Positions 24,322 to 30,461 of a stretch of DNA of 30,461 bases are shown here, piece after piece. Each line of letters opens with the position of its first letter. Position 1 is the stretch's first letter. Origin of the DNA: Deltaproteobacteria bacterium UBA5754 (GTDB lineage: Bacteria; Desulfobacterota; Dissulfuribacteria; Dissulfuribacterales; UBA5754); the NCBI GenBank assembly GCA_002419025.1, contig DIFG01000092.1:7091-37551 (forward strand). Direction: 5' to 3'. The notes under the pieces are model-generated. The model was not told the DNA's origin. It searched no databases and saw only the letters and a list, made by a program, of their open reading frames with translations. A program made the position numbers and the translations under genes.

Positions 24322-25443
24322 GCCCCCTTGAGTTCCAGGTACGCCCGGATGAATGGGTCCAGATCCCCGTCCAGGACCCCCATGACGTTTCCCACCTCCA
24401 TGTTGGTCCGGTTATCCTTGCAGAGCTGATAGGGCTGGAGGACGTAGGAGCGGATCTGGCTTCCCCACGCGATCTCTTTCTTTTCGCTGTGGATCTTCTG
24501 TCTTTCCGCCTCTTTTTTGGCCATCTCGAGCTCGTAGATCCGGGCCATGAGGATCTTCATGGCATAGGCCTTGTTTTTGTGCTGGGAACGCTCGTTCTGG
24601 CACTGGACCACTATGCCGGTAGGATTATGGGTGATCCGTACCGCCGAACTCGTCTTGTTGACGTGCTGGCCGCCTGCCCCGCTTGCGCGGTACGTGTCGA
24701 TTCGAAGATCCTTTTCGTTGATTTCCACCTCAATGGATTCATCCAGCTCAGGCGCCACGAATACCGAGGCAAAGGACGTATGCCGCCGTCCAGAGGCATC
24801 GAACGGGGAGATGCGGACGAGCCTGTGGACTCCTGCCTCGCCCTGGAGATATCCATAGGCATACGTCCCTTCCACGAGCACCGTGGCGCCCTTGATCCCG
24901 GCCTCGTCTCCCGGAGCGAGATCCAGCATCTTTACGGAAAAACCGTGTCGCTCCGCCCACCGAAGATACATTCGAAGAAGCATGTCGGCCCAGTCCTGGG
25001 CCTCTGTTCCTCCGGCCCCGGCGTGGATGGTGAGGATGGCGTTGTTCCTGTCGTATTTTCCAGAAAGCAGCCGGACGGTCTCGGCCTGATCCAGATCCGC
25101 CCGAAGCCGCTCAGCCCCCTTTATCACCTCCTGCAGGGCATCTTCATCCCCTTCCGTGCGGACCATATCAAGAAAAAAGACAAGTTCCTCGTAGCGTGCG
25201 GCAAGGGACGCGATAAGTTCGCGCTGTTCCGTCAGATCTGATCTTTCCTTGAGTATATCCTTGGCGGTCGGGCCTTCCCAAAAATCGGGCTTCAAGAGCT
25301 CCTTTTCGATCTCGGAAAGCCGTTTGTCCATGTGATCCTCATCAAAGATAACCTCTGAGGTGTTCGAGCTTGCTTCCGAGCTCGGCGACACTCGCCGCGA
25401 TCTCCTGGATGTCGACCGTTGACCTTTCTGCGTTCTGTTTCAT
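24312..25443 (-). CDS. prfB: Peptide chain release factor 2, with programmed +1 frameshift
   Basis: Recognises UGA and UAA and triggers peptide release. The SPF anticodon-like motif (RISPFDASGR) and the GGQ loop (SGAGGQHVNKTSSAVRI) are both present. Two frames are needed: residues 1-33 from the ATG at 25443 to LRGYL, then a UGA at 25344-25342. A +1 slip at CUU-UGA leads into DEDHMDKRL and the rest, about 376 residues in all. GGGAGGAA lies about seven bases before the ATG. The start overlaps the lnt stop (ATGA), so the two are coupled. A start inside the second frame (25391) is an artefact of ignoring the frameshift. Confidence 0.96.
25342..25356 (-). promoter_or_regulatory. prfB: Programmed +1 ribosomal frameshift site in prfB
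   Basis: The minus strand reads AGA GGT TAT CTT TGA, aligned with the classical AGG GGG TAT CTT TGA. AGAGGT is the internal Shine-Dalgarno-like stimulator, CTT the slippery codon and TGA the autoregulatory stop. A second TGA follows at once in the zero frame, giving TGATGA. Low RF2 favours slippage, so the gene senses its own product. Confidence 0.95.
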
Positions 25444-26990
25444 ATCCGTTCCTCCCTCTGGAGTTTTCTCGAGGCGTGAAAGAGAGCAAAAATAACGAGA
25501 GCAAGACACAAAGTCAAAAAAAATGTCGGACCGGTGCGGACATAAAGGCCTTGTCCGTTTCGTAGCCTGACCTCTCCGGAGACGGCGGTCCGCTCGAAGA
25601 TCTTTGTCTGGGCGGTCCTTTCCCCCCAGGGAGAGATAATTGAACTCACCCCGGTGTTGGCCGAGCGGATGAGCCACCGTCTCGTCTCAACGGCACGGAA
25701 TACGGCCATGTCCTCGTGCTGGTAAGGGGCCCCGGTCCGACCGAACCATGCATCATTCGTGATGACGGCTATCACATCAGCACCTTCCCGCACGATTTCG
25801 CGCGCACGGTCGGGAAAGATGCTTTCGAAACAGATGAGGCACCCCACCTTCACGTCCATTCCCCATGCGAGCGGACGCGAGGACATGCCTTCCCGGAACT
25901 CTCCGGCAAATGGAAGGAGGTCCTTGGCCCAGGCACTCAGTGGGCCGAGGGGGAGGTACTCACCAAAGGGGACGAGATGGACCTTGTCGTATCGACCGGC
26001 GATCGATCCGTCCGGCCCGATGAGAAAGGCGCTGTTGAAAAATGCCACCCCGTCAGACCCGGCGTCGTAGGCAGGGCTCCCAAGGAGGATCATGGCGTCC
26101 AGATCCCGTGCGATGCCGAGGATTTCGGTCCTGAGGGGGCCGTCTTCCTGGAAGTAGAAGGGGGCGGAGGTCTCGGGCCACACGAGGAGACGGCGGCCGG
26201 GTTTCCCCCAGTCGTCCGATTCCCTGACGGCCTCTCGGGAAAGTTCCCGGTAGATGTCGATGGTCTCGGCCTGAAAGGCCGGATCCCACTTGATGTCCTG
26301 GGGCACGTTCCCTTGAACGGCAAAGACGGCAAGGGCCGGCACTGAGGTGTCCTCCTCCATGACGGACCGGATCCGTTGGTTGCCGTGGAGATGGAGGAAG
26401 AGGAGTCCGAGGGCGACGGCAAGGACTGGATATGGCCTCCAGGATGGTTTCGGGGCGGACACCGCGATCCAGAGAAGGACATTGGCAAGGACGATTAGGT
26501 ACGAGATCCCGAAGTGACCCCACACGTCCGCTGTCTGAATGAGGGAAGGACTTTTTGAGAGGGCGTAGGCGAGACTCGCCCAGGGAAAACCGGAAAAGAG
26601 GTGCTCCCGGAGCCATTCGAGAAGGGTCCACGAGGCAGGAAGAAGTACAAGGGGGCCAAGAATCGGGCTTTTTCGACTCACCCATGCCGCACTCCCTGCC
26701 CATACGGCAGGATAGATGGCAAGATAGGCGACGAGTAGACAGATGACCGGCCAGGAAAACCACGGTGGGAGGTTTCCATACCGGGATATGGTAGGGGCCA
26801 GCCACCAAAGGATCCCGAAAAAGGAAACAAACCCGGTGACAAGGCCGCAAGACATCCCTTGACGCACGCCCTTGCCCGCGACTGCGAAAAGGAGAGGGAC
26901 GAGGCAAAAGGAGATGAGGGGGGAGAAGGAAAAGGGAGGAAAGGCCCCGGCGATGAGGAGACCGGAGAGAATGGGGAAAAATGCCGTCAT
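25440..26990 (-). CDS. lnt: Apolipoprotein N-acyltransferase
   Basis: Adds the third acyl chain to the N-terminal cysteine of lipoproteins in the inner membrane, making them ready for Lol-dependent export. The 516-residue protein has several membrane segments in residues 1-205 followed by a nitrilase-like periplasmic domain. The catalytic triad is E273 (VWPETSAPFYF), K336 (DKVHLVPFGEYLPL) and C387 (GCLICFES), and a final membrane segment lies near 490-510. The position of the triad matches the E. coli enzyme closely. The TGA overlaps the prfB start. The HsdR-N-like gene lies 52 bases upstream on the same strand. Lnt and LolA together support an outer membrane. Confidence 0.96.
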   Translation of the reverse strand: MTAFFPILSGLLIAGAFPPFSFSPLISFCLVPLLFAVAGKGVRQGMSCGLVTGFVSFFGILWWLAPTISRYGNLPPWFSWPVICLLVAYLAIYPAVWAGSAAWVSRKSPILGPLVLLPASWTLLEWLREHLFSGFPWASLAYALSKSPSLIQTADVWGHFGISYLIVLANVLLWIAVSAPKPSWRPYPVLAVALGLLFLHLHGNQRIRSVMEEDTSVPALAVFAVQGNVPQDIKWDPAFQAETIDIYRELSREAVRESDDWGKPGRRLLVWPETSAPFYFQEDGPLRTEILGIARDLDAMILLGSPAYDAGSDGVAFFNSAFLIGPDGSIAGRYDKVHLVPFGEYLPLGPLSAWAKDLLPFAGEFREGMSSRPLAWGMDVKVGCLICFESIFPDRAREIVREGADVIAVITNDAWFGRTGAPYQHEDMAVFRAVETRRWLIRSANTGVSSIISPWGERTAQTKIFERTAVSGEVRLRNGQGLYVRTGPTFFLTLCLALVIFALFHASRKLQREERI

Positions 26991-27042
26991 CTATCGGCTT
27001 TCAGCAACTCGAGGCGTCACCCGACGCCCCCGAAATCGGGCC

Positions 27043-27573
27043 TCAGGCGGGCTTGTCGTAGGAGAAGAGGATCCGCTCCTCGAAGGGGATCCTTTCCGGA
27101 GGCAGGGCAGGTGGAGGCCATGTCGAACAAAGTTCCATGAGATCGGATCGGGACGGGATGGACTCCCATCCGTATCCCACCGCCTTTTTTTTCACCACGT
27201 CGATGAAGGATGCATCGAAGAGGTTGGCCTGGACCGCCCACGGGACGATATAGTCGGGTTCGACGAGACGGGCCGCGGAGATGGTCCCAGCCTCCCTTGT
27301 GATGACTGATCCTGGCCCGAATCGCAGGACCATCAGGGATCGCCCGTCGATCACGACGAGGATGTCTATGATGGATACCTGTCTCTTCCCCTTGAACTCC
27401 ACGGGGATTTTCCGGTCGAGGACGAAGTCCTCGATACGGTAGCCGAGTTCATGTACGAGGTGTTTGGCGAGTTTTTGCCTGATCCTTTCCCGGTCCGTGT
27501 CGAGGACGAGGCGTCCGGTGAGAAAGCACGGAACCTTTATATAAAGGGGATCTCTGTGCGTATCCGTGGGCAT
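27043..27573 (-). CDS. Orphan HsdR N-terminal-like (PD-(D/E)XK fold) protein
   Basis: A 176-residue protein related to the N-terminal domain of type I restriction enzyme R subunits, recognisable from RERIRQKLAKHLVHELGY and the KGKRQVSIIDILVVIDG core. A nuclease would next show E-x-K, but here it reads LMVLRFGPGSVITRE, so the acidic residue is absent and the lysine is replaced by Arg. Similar stand-alone proteins in related bacteria usually read KCxPGS at that point, so the change is probably a family trait. No hsdM, hsdS or helicase gene is present, so it is unlikely to be part of a restriction system. AAAGGAG lies about ten bases before the ATG. Confidence 0.72.
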   Translation of the reverse strand: MPTDTHRDPLYIKVPCFLTGRLVLDTDRERIRQKLAKHLVHELGYRIEDFVLDRKIPVEFKGKRQVSIIDILVVIDGRSLMVLRFGPGSVITREAGTISAARLVEPDYIVPWAVQANLFDASFIDVVKKKAVGYGWESIPSRSDLMELCSTWPPPALPPERIPFEERILFSYDKPA

Positions 27574-27617
27574 TCGGTCTTGTTCTCCTTTCGCATCCTT
27601 GGCTATAGTGGCAATAA

Positions 27618-27642
27618 AATTATCCCAAATTATGGGATTATT
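27618..27642. promoter_or_regulatory. Inverted repeat between divergent genes
   Basis: AATTATCCCA (27618-27627) and TGGGATTATT (27633-27642) pair at nine of ten positions around AATTA. The site lies between the divergent HsdR-N-like and TrmJ-like genes, 45 and 50 bases from the starts. It could be a shared operator; no T-run follows, so a terminator is unlikely. Confidence 0.5.
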
Positions 27643-27691
27643 CGTTTACCATCCATATCCGGCCAGTTTAATAATTCTCGCCCGTCCCGCC

Positions 27692-28477
27692 ATGAAGGTC
27701 AACCTGGACAACATCAGCGTCATCCTGAACGGACCCCGTTTTCCTGAAAACATCGGGGCGGCAGCCCGCTGCTGCCGAAACATGGGCATTCCGGAACTCA
27801 TGGTCGTGAGACCAGAGAACCTCGACCAAGAACGGATGCTCCGCATGGCCACATCCGAGGCCGAGGACCTCATCAAAAAACTCGTTGTTCACGATAGTTT
27901 GGAAGATGCCCTCGCCCGCTACAACTATGCAGTAGGAACGACCGCAAGGACCGGTCGCCAGCGTAGACCGACCGACACCCCACGCACCCTTCCCTTTCGT
28001 CTTGCCCCCCTGAGCCGGAAAAACCGGATCGCCATCGTCTTTGGTTCGGAAAACTGGGGACTTTCCAACGAGGACCTTCAGCTCTGCCATTTTCTCGTCA
28101 CCATCCCCACGGCCTCTTTTTCCTCTATCAATCTGGCCCAGAGCGTCATGATCATCTGCTACGAACTCTTCATGGCAGAGGCCAGGGTGGAACTTTTCCA
28201 GCCCAGGATTGCTACCATCCAGGAAACGGAGGGTATGTACCGTCACCTGGACGAGGCCCTTCGGGCCATTGGTTTCATCCACCCGCGGGCGCCCGATTAC
28301 TGGATGTCAAACGTAAGGCGTTTTCTTTCCCGCCTTGAACTGAGAAGCCGAGAGGTGAGACTTGTGAGGGGTTTCTGCAGGCAGCTCCTCTGGGCCATCG
28401 GGCAGGGACGGCTTCATGCCCAGGCCCAGCAGGAAGGAACGGTTACCAGTCCACGCACTTCACTTCCTTCTTCTTAA
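27692..28477 (+). CDS. trmJ: TrmJ-like tRNA/rRNA 2'-O-methyltransferase (SpoU family)
   Basis: A 261-residue SPOUT-fold methyltransferase. Motif 1 is PENIGAAARCCRNMG (NIGAAAR at 20-26), motif 2 is IVFGSENWGLSNEDL and motif 3 is SSINLAQSVMIICYEL, which close the SAM knot. The length and C-terminal helices fit TrmJ, which methylates the ribose at position 32 of tRNAs; the exact target is inferred. The frame is open from 27566 but the family start is MKVNLDNISVILNGP at 27692. No Shine-Dalgarno precedes it. Its 3' end overlaps the convergent TPR gene by 35 bases. Confidence 0.87.
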   Translation: MKVNLDNISVILNGPRFPENIGAAARCCRNMGIPELMVVRPENLDQERMLRMATSEAEDLIKKLVVHDSLEDALARYNYAVGTTARTGRQRRPTDTPRTLPFRLAPLSRKNRIAIVFGSENWGLSNEDLQLCHFLVTIPTASFSSINLAQSVMIICYELFMAEARVELFQPRIATIQETEGMYRHLDEALRAIGFIHPRAPDYWMSNVRRFLSRLELRSREVRLVRGFCRQLLWAIGQGRLHAQAQQEGTVTSPRTSLPSS

Positions 28478-28883
28478 GTTCCATGGCCCGATTCAGATCT
28501 ATGTTGGACTGATCAAGATCCCCCATCTTTTCGTAGATCTTGCTCCGCATGAGATAGGCGGCCGGATAGCTTTGATCCAGCTCTATGGCATGGTCAACCG
28601 CATCGAGAGCGGCCTCCAGGGCATCCATCTGCATAAGGATCCCTGACTTGTGGTAGTGATAGCGGGCGTTGCCCTCCTCGCACCGTATCGCGGTCTCGAT
28701 ATCCGTTAGGGCCTGGTCCAGGTTGCCCTTCTTGCACTTGGCAACGGCCCGGGCCTGATAGGCCTTCGCAGCCGTTGGATCTTGTTCGATGACGAGGTCG
28801 AGAATGGCTATGCCTCCGTCGTAGTCCCCATCCATGAGCTTGAACTGGGCATCGACGAAGAGATCATCCTGTTGCTTTTCCAT
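28443..28883 (-). CDS. Tetratricopeptide-repeat protein
   Basis: A 146-residue soluble protein made almost wholly of TPR helices. Repeats start near KLMDGDYDGGIAILDLVIEQDP, AYQARAVAKCKKGNLDQALTDIETAI, YHYHKSGILMQMDALEAALDAVDHAIELD and AYLMRSKIYEKMGDLDQSNIDLNRAMEL. TPR proteins bind other proteins; the partner is unknown. I chose the ATG at 28883 because GGAGG lies about nine bases before it, while the earlier ATG at 28916 has none. It has a good promoter just upstream. No signal peptide is seen. Confidence 0.85.
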   Translation of the reverse strand: MEKQQDDLFVDAQFKLMDGDYDGGIAILDLVIEQDPTAAKAYQARAVAKCKKGNLDQALTDIETAIRCEEGNARYHYHKSGILMQMDALEAALDAVDHAIELDQSYPAAYLMRSKIYEKMGDLDQSNIDLNRAMELKKKEVKCVDW

Positions 28884-28930
28884 GAGAGAAGACCTCCGGT
28901 CCTTTTGTGATTCCATTTCGGTTGGGATCT

Positions 28931-28959
28931 TTCATAAGAACGTCCCCGTCGACAGTCAA
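28931..28959 (-). promoter_or_regulatory. Promoter of the TPR gene
   Basis: On the minus strand TTGACT (28959-28954) and TATGAA (28936-28931) are separated by exactly 17 bases, about 50 bases before the ATG. Transcription would start near 28924 and give a leader of about 40 bases. Confidence 0.65.
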
Positions 28960-28974
28960 GTCCCGGGGAAGACG

Positions 28975-28998
28975 TTGACGGCAGGCATTTGCCGTCAA
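28975..28998. repeat. Inverted repeat upstream of the TPR promoter
   Basis: TTGACGGCA (28975-28983) and TGCCGTCAA (28990-28998) form a perfect 9-bp stem with a 6-base loop. It lies upstream of the TPR promoter and downstream of the pyrophosphatase terminator. An operator or a secondary terminator are both possible; no clear T-run follows on the minus strand. Confidence 0.5.
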
Positions 28999-29068
28999 TG
29001 CCTCTGTTTTCCTTCACCTGGTGGCGCAAGTCAGTTTTTGCTGATAACTGATAGCTCTGAAAAGAAAA

Positions 29069-29087
29069 GGCCGGGACGAACCCGGCC
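29069..29087 (-). terminator. Intrinsic terminator after the pyrophosphatase gene
   Basis: GGCCGGG (29069-29075) and CCCGGCC (29081-29087) form a GC-rich 7-bp stem with a 5-base loop. On the minus strand it is followed by TTTTCTTTT, giving a normal tail about 30 bases after the ppaC stop. A shorter T-run also follows on the plus strand. Confidence 0.82.
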
Positions 29088-29114
29088 GTTTTCCGAGCAG
29101 CCTGGCGAAACGGA

Positions 29115-30044
29115 TCAGCCGGCGAACGCCCTTTCAAGCGGCGGCACCATCTGCTTCTTGCGGCTCATGACACCGGGGAGCCACACGGTATTTCCATCGA
29201 GCTTCTCGCTGAAGGCCTTTTCCACGACGGCCGGATCGTCGGTGACCGCAAGGAGTTCCGTCCCCTCTTTCATGATGTCCGTGAGCATCAGGAAGACGCT
29301 GTGGCGGTTGCCGTCCACCTTCATCTTCTTCATCTCGTCGAGAAGGGCGCACTTCATGTCCTTCGTGATGAGATCGAGAGAGATGAGTTCGAGCTGGCCT
29401 ATGCCCACGGTCTTCCCGCTCATATTGAAGTCCTTGTAGTCCCGATGGATGAGATCCTTCGGGGCCACGCCCTCGACCGAGCTCTTGGCCTTGGCCATCT
29501 CCATTCCCCAGGCCATCATGTCGTCAACACCCGCGATCTTGGCAAGGGCCTCGGCGACGGCCTTGTCATCCGGAGTACAGGTGGCGGACTTGAAGAGAAC
29601 GGTGTCGCTCAAGATGGCGGAAAGCATGAGGCCGGCGACCTTGGGGGCGATGGGCTTCTTGTAGAGATCAATGTACATCTTGTAGAGGACCGTCCCCGTG
29701 CAGCCGACAGGAAGGGCAAAGAAAACGATGGGCTTGGAAGTGGTGATGTCTCCGATCTTGTGGTGGTCGACGACTGCGAGGAGTTCTCCCTTGTCCCAGT
29801 TGTCCGGGGCCTGCTTGATGTCGCTGTGGTCAACGAGCATGTACTGCTTGTCGGTGACGTCGGTGGTGAGCTGGGGGACCGGGAAACCGAACTTCTCGAG
29901 TACGAGCGCGGTCTCCGGATTCAGTTCTCCCTGCCGACAGGGAACCGCGTCCACACCGAGTTCGCGCTGAAGCTCGGCAAGCGCAATCGCGGCAGTGACG
30001 GAATCCGTGTCGGGGCTTTTGTGGCCAAGGATCAAAATTGCCAT
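29115..30044 (-). CDS. ppaC: Manganese-dependent inorganic pyrophosphatase (family II)
   Basis: Hydrolyses pyrophosphate to phosphate in the cytoplasm, pulling biosynthetic reactions forward. The 309-residue DHH-superfamily protein has GHKSPDTDS (metal ligands H8, D12, D14), LVDHSD, VVDHHKIGD, LSAILSDTVLF and the C-terminal SRKKQMVPPL substrate-binding motif. There is no CBS or DRTGG regulatory insert, so it is the simple short form. The ATG at 30044 is favoured by an AGGAGG about nine bases upstream; the frame from 30128 adds 28 residues without family likeness. A GC-rich terminator closes the gene. Confidence 0.96.
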   Translation of the reverse strand: MAILILGHKSPDTDSVTAAIALAELQRELGVDAVPCRQGELNPETALVLEKFGFPVPQLTTDVTDKQYMLVDHSDIKQAPDNWDKGELLAVVDHHKIGDITTSKPIVFFALPVGCTGTVLYKMYIDLYKKPIAPKVAGLMLSAILSDTVLFKSATCTPDDKAVAEALAKIAGVDDMMAWGMEMAKAKSSVEGVAPKDLIHRDYKDFNMSGKTVGIGQLELISLDLITKDMKCALLDEMKKMKVDGNRHSVFLMLTDIMKEGTELLAVTDDPAVVEKAFSEKLDGNTVWLPGVMSRKKQMVPPLERAFAG

Positions 30045-30062
30045 AGTCTGCAACCTCCTACT

Positions 30063-30081
30063 GGTTTTTCTTAAGAAAACC
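30063..30081. promoter_or_regulatory. ppaC: Palindrome in the ppaC leader
   Basis: TTTTCTTAAGAAAA is a perfect 14-base palindrome ending just before the Shine-Dalgarno region of ppaC, about 22-36 bases from the ATG. It could be an operator or simply a product of AT-rich composition. Confidence 0.35.
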
Positions 30082-30218
30082 TTGAAAAATAGTTCTTTCG
30101 CCTGATGGTTGTGCTGCTCGTCGGTCAAAAATGCTCAGGAAGAGGGCGGATACAGAGGTCCGCTCCTACGACCTCTTCGCGCATTGCATTCGAACGAAAT
30201 TTCTCATTTTTCAAGGTT
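30078..30218. repeat. Inverted-repeat element with internal REP-like hairpin
   Basis: AACCTTGAAAAAT (30078-30090) and ATTTTTCAAGGTT (30206-30218) form perfect 13-base arms about 115 bases apart, with further partial matches inside. The interior has a hairpin, GGGCGGA (30144-30150) with TCCGCTC (30159-30165), followed by CTACG. This parallels the hairpin-plus-CCCCTACA of the element at 24140-24321, which suggests a related family. It lies in the gene-free stretch 30045-30461, where I see no gene. Confidence 0.6.
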
Positions 30219-30387
30219 CCCTTAATATTTTTTCCTAAAATGAACTGATATTCAGAAACGAACAACATGTAGCACACCTCTTACCGTTTGCCAAGAAGCT
30301 TTTTTGTGACAGAAAACCCCGAAAATATTTCACCTGTACAGTGGCGATGACGTTCATCCTTTTCTCTCAAGGTGATACACGCAATCA

Positions 30388-30461
30388 ATTTCACCACAGA
30401 AAGCACCAGAGGACACAGAAAAAATCTCCTATGAAGTTTGATGGTTTCGTAAAAAGTCGAA
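30388..30461. repeat. Dispersed-repeat fragments at the window end
   Basis: CACCACAGAAAGCACCAGAG with the following GACACAGAAAA resembles a motif I recall as scattered through many bacterial genomes. The last bases, TTTGATGGTTTCGTAAAAAG and TCGAA, look like the start of another palindromic element cut by the window edge. Both are judged from memory and from composition, without a second copy inside this window. Confidence 0.4.

Noticed and set aside
25342..25391. prfB beginning at an ATG at 25391, or a broken prfB
   Set aside because: The upstream frame ends in LRGYL-UGA with the known frameshift signal, so the two frames form one intact gene.
27043..27573. Part of a type I restriction-modification system
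   Set aside because: No hsdM, hsdS or helicase part is present, and the catalytic E-x-K is missing.

Overview
The window looks like chromosomal housekeeping DNA from an anaerobic, Gram-negative, menaquinone-using bacterium, most likely a Desulfobacterota (deltaproteobacterial) sulfate reducer or relative; this is inference. The grounds are an outer-membrane system (lolA, lnt, a lipoprotein), menaquinone made by the futalosine route, fairly GC-rich DNA, families typical of that group (DUF1178, YkgJ, orphan HsdR-N domain, family II pyrophosphatase) and dispersed palindromic elements of a type I recall from such genomes. I see no phage, plasmid, CRISPR array, transposase or rRNA.

Layout. 125-1716 (minus): lolA-nadA, joined at TAATG. 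1717-2140: a gene-free stretch with two hairpins and a possible broken gene end. 2141-2563: DUF1178 zinc-ribbon protein. 2692-8178 (plus): a tightly packed run, mqnE-mqnC-mqnX-mqnA-menG-rnhA, in which most joints are 4-nt ATGA or GTGA overlaps. It covers chorismate dehydration, aminofutalosine formation, deamination, cyclisation and the final ring methylation; the steps after MqnC up to prenylation and decarboxylation are not here. 8175-9691 (minus): PHP phosphoesterase and YkgJ-type cysteine-cluster protein. 9810-11709 (plus): archaeal-type phosphoglycerate mutase and archaeal-type NMN adenylyltransferase, closed by a strong bidirectional terminator. 11850-12808 (minus): cold-shock protein with a clear promoter and long leader, and an OB-fold lipoprotein.

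12996-18210 (plus): a two-gene SbcCD/YhaON-like unit, a metallophosphoesterase nuclease and a 1313-residue coiled-coil ATPase with a membrane hairpin at its centre. 18228-22999 (minus): sugar-epimerase-like SDR, tRNA-Gln(CUG) with its own promoter, a P2-type cation ATPase resembling Na,K-ATPases, and a MEMO/AmmeMemoRadiSam-B protein. 23187-24137 (plus): an unusual biotin ligase homologue. 24312-27573 (minus): orphan HsdR-N-like protein, lnt, and prfB, the last using the classical programmed +1 frameshift. 27692-28477 (plus): TrmJ-like RNA methyltransferase. 28443-30044 (minus): TPR protein and manganese-dependent inorganic pyrophosphatase. 30045-30461: a gene-free tail holding inverted and dispersed repeats.

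The most unusual structure is a palindromic MITE-like element between birA and prfB (24140-24321). A half copy forms the end of the epimerase gene, where it is translated as its last ~25 codons (18212-18309), and a 20-nt piece lies just before the SbcD-like gene (12970-12989).
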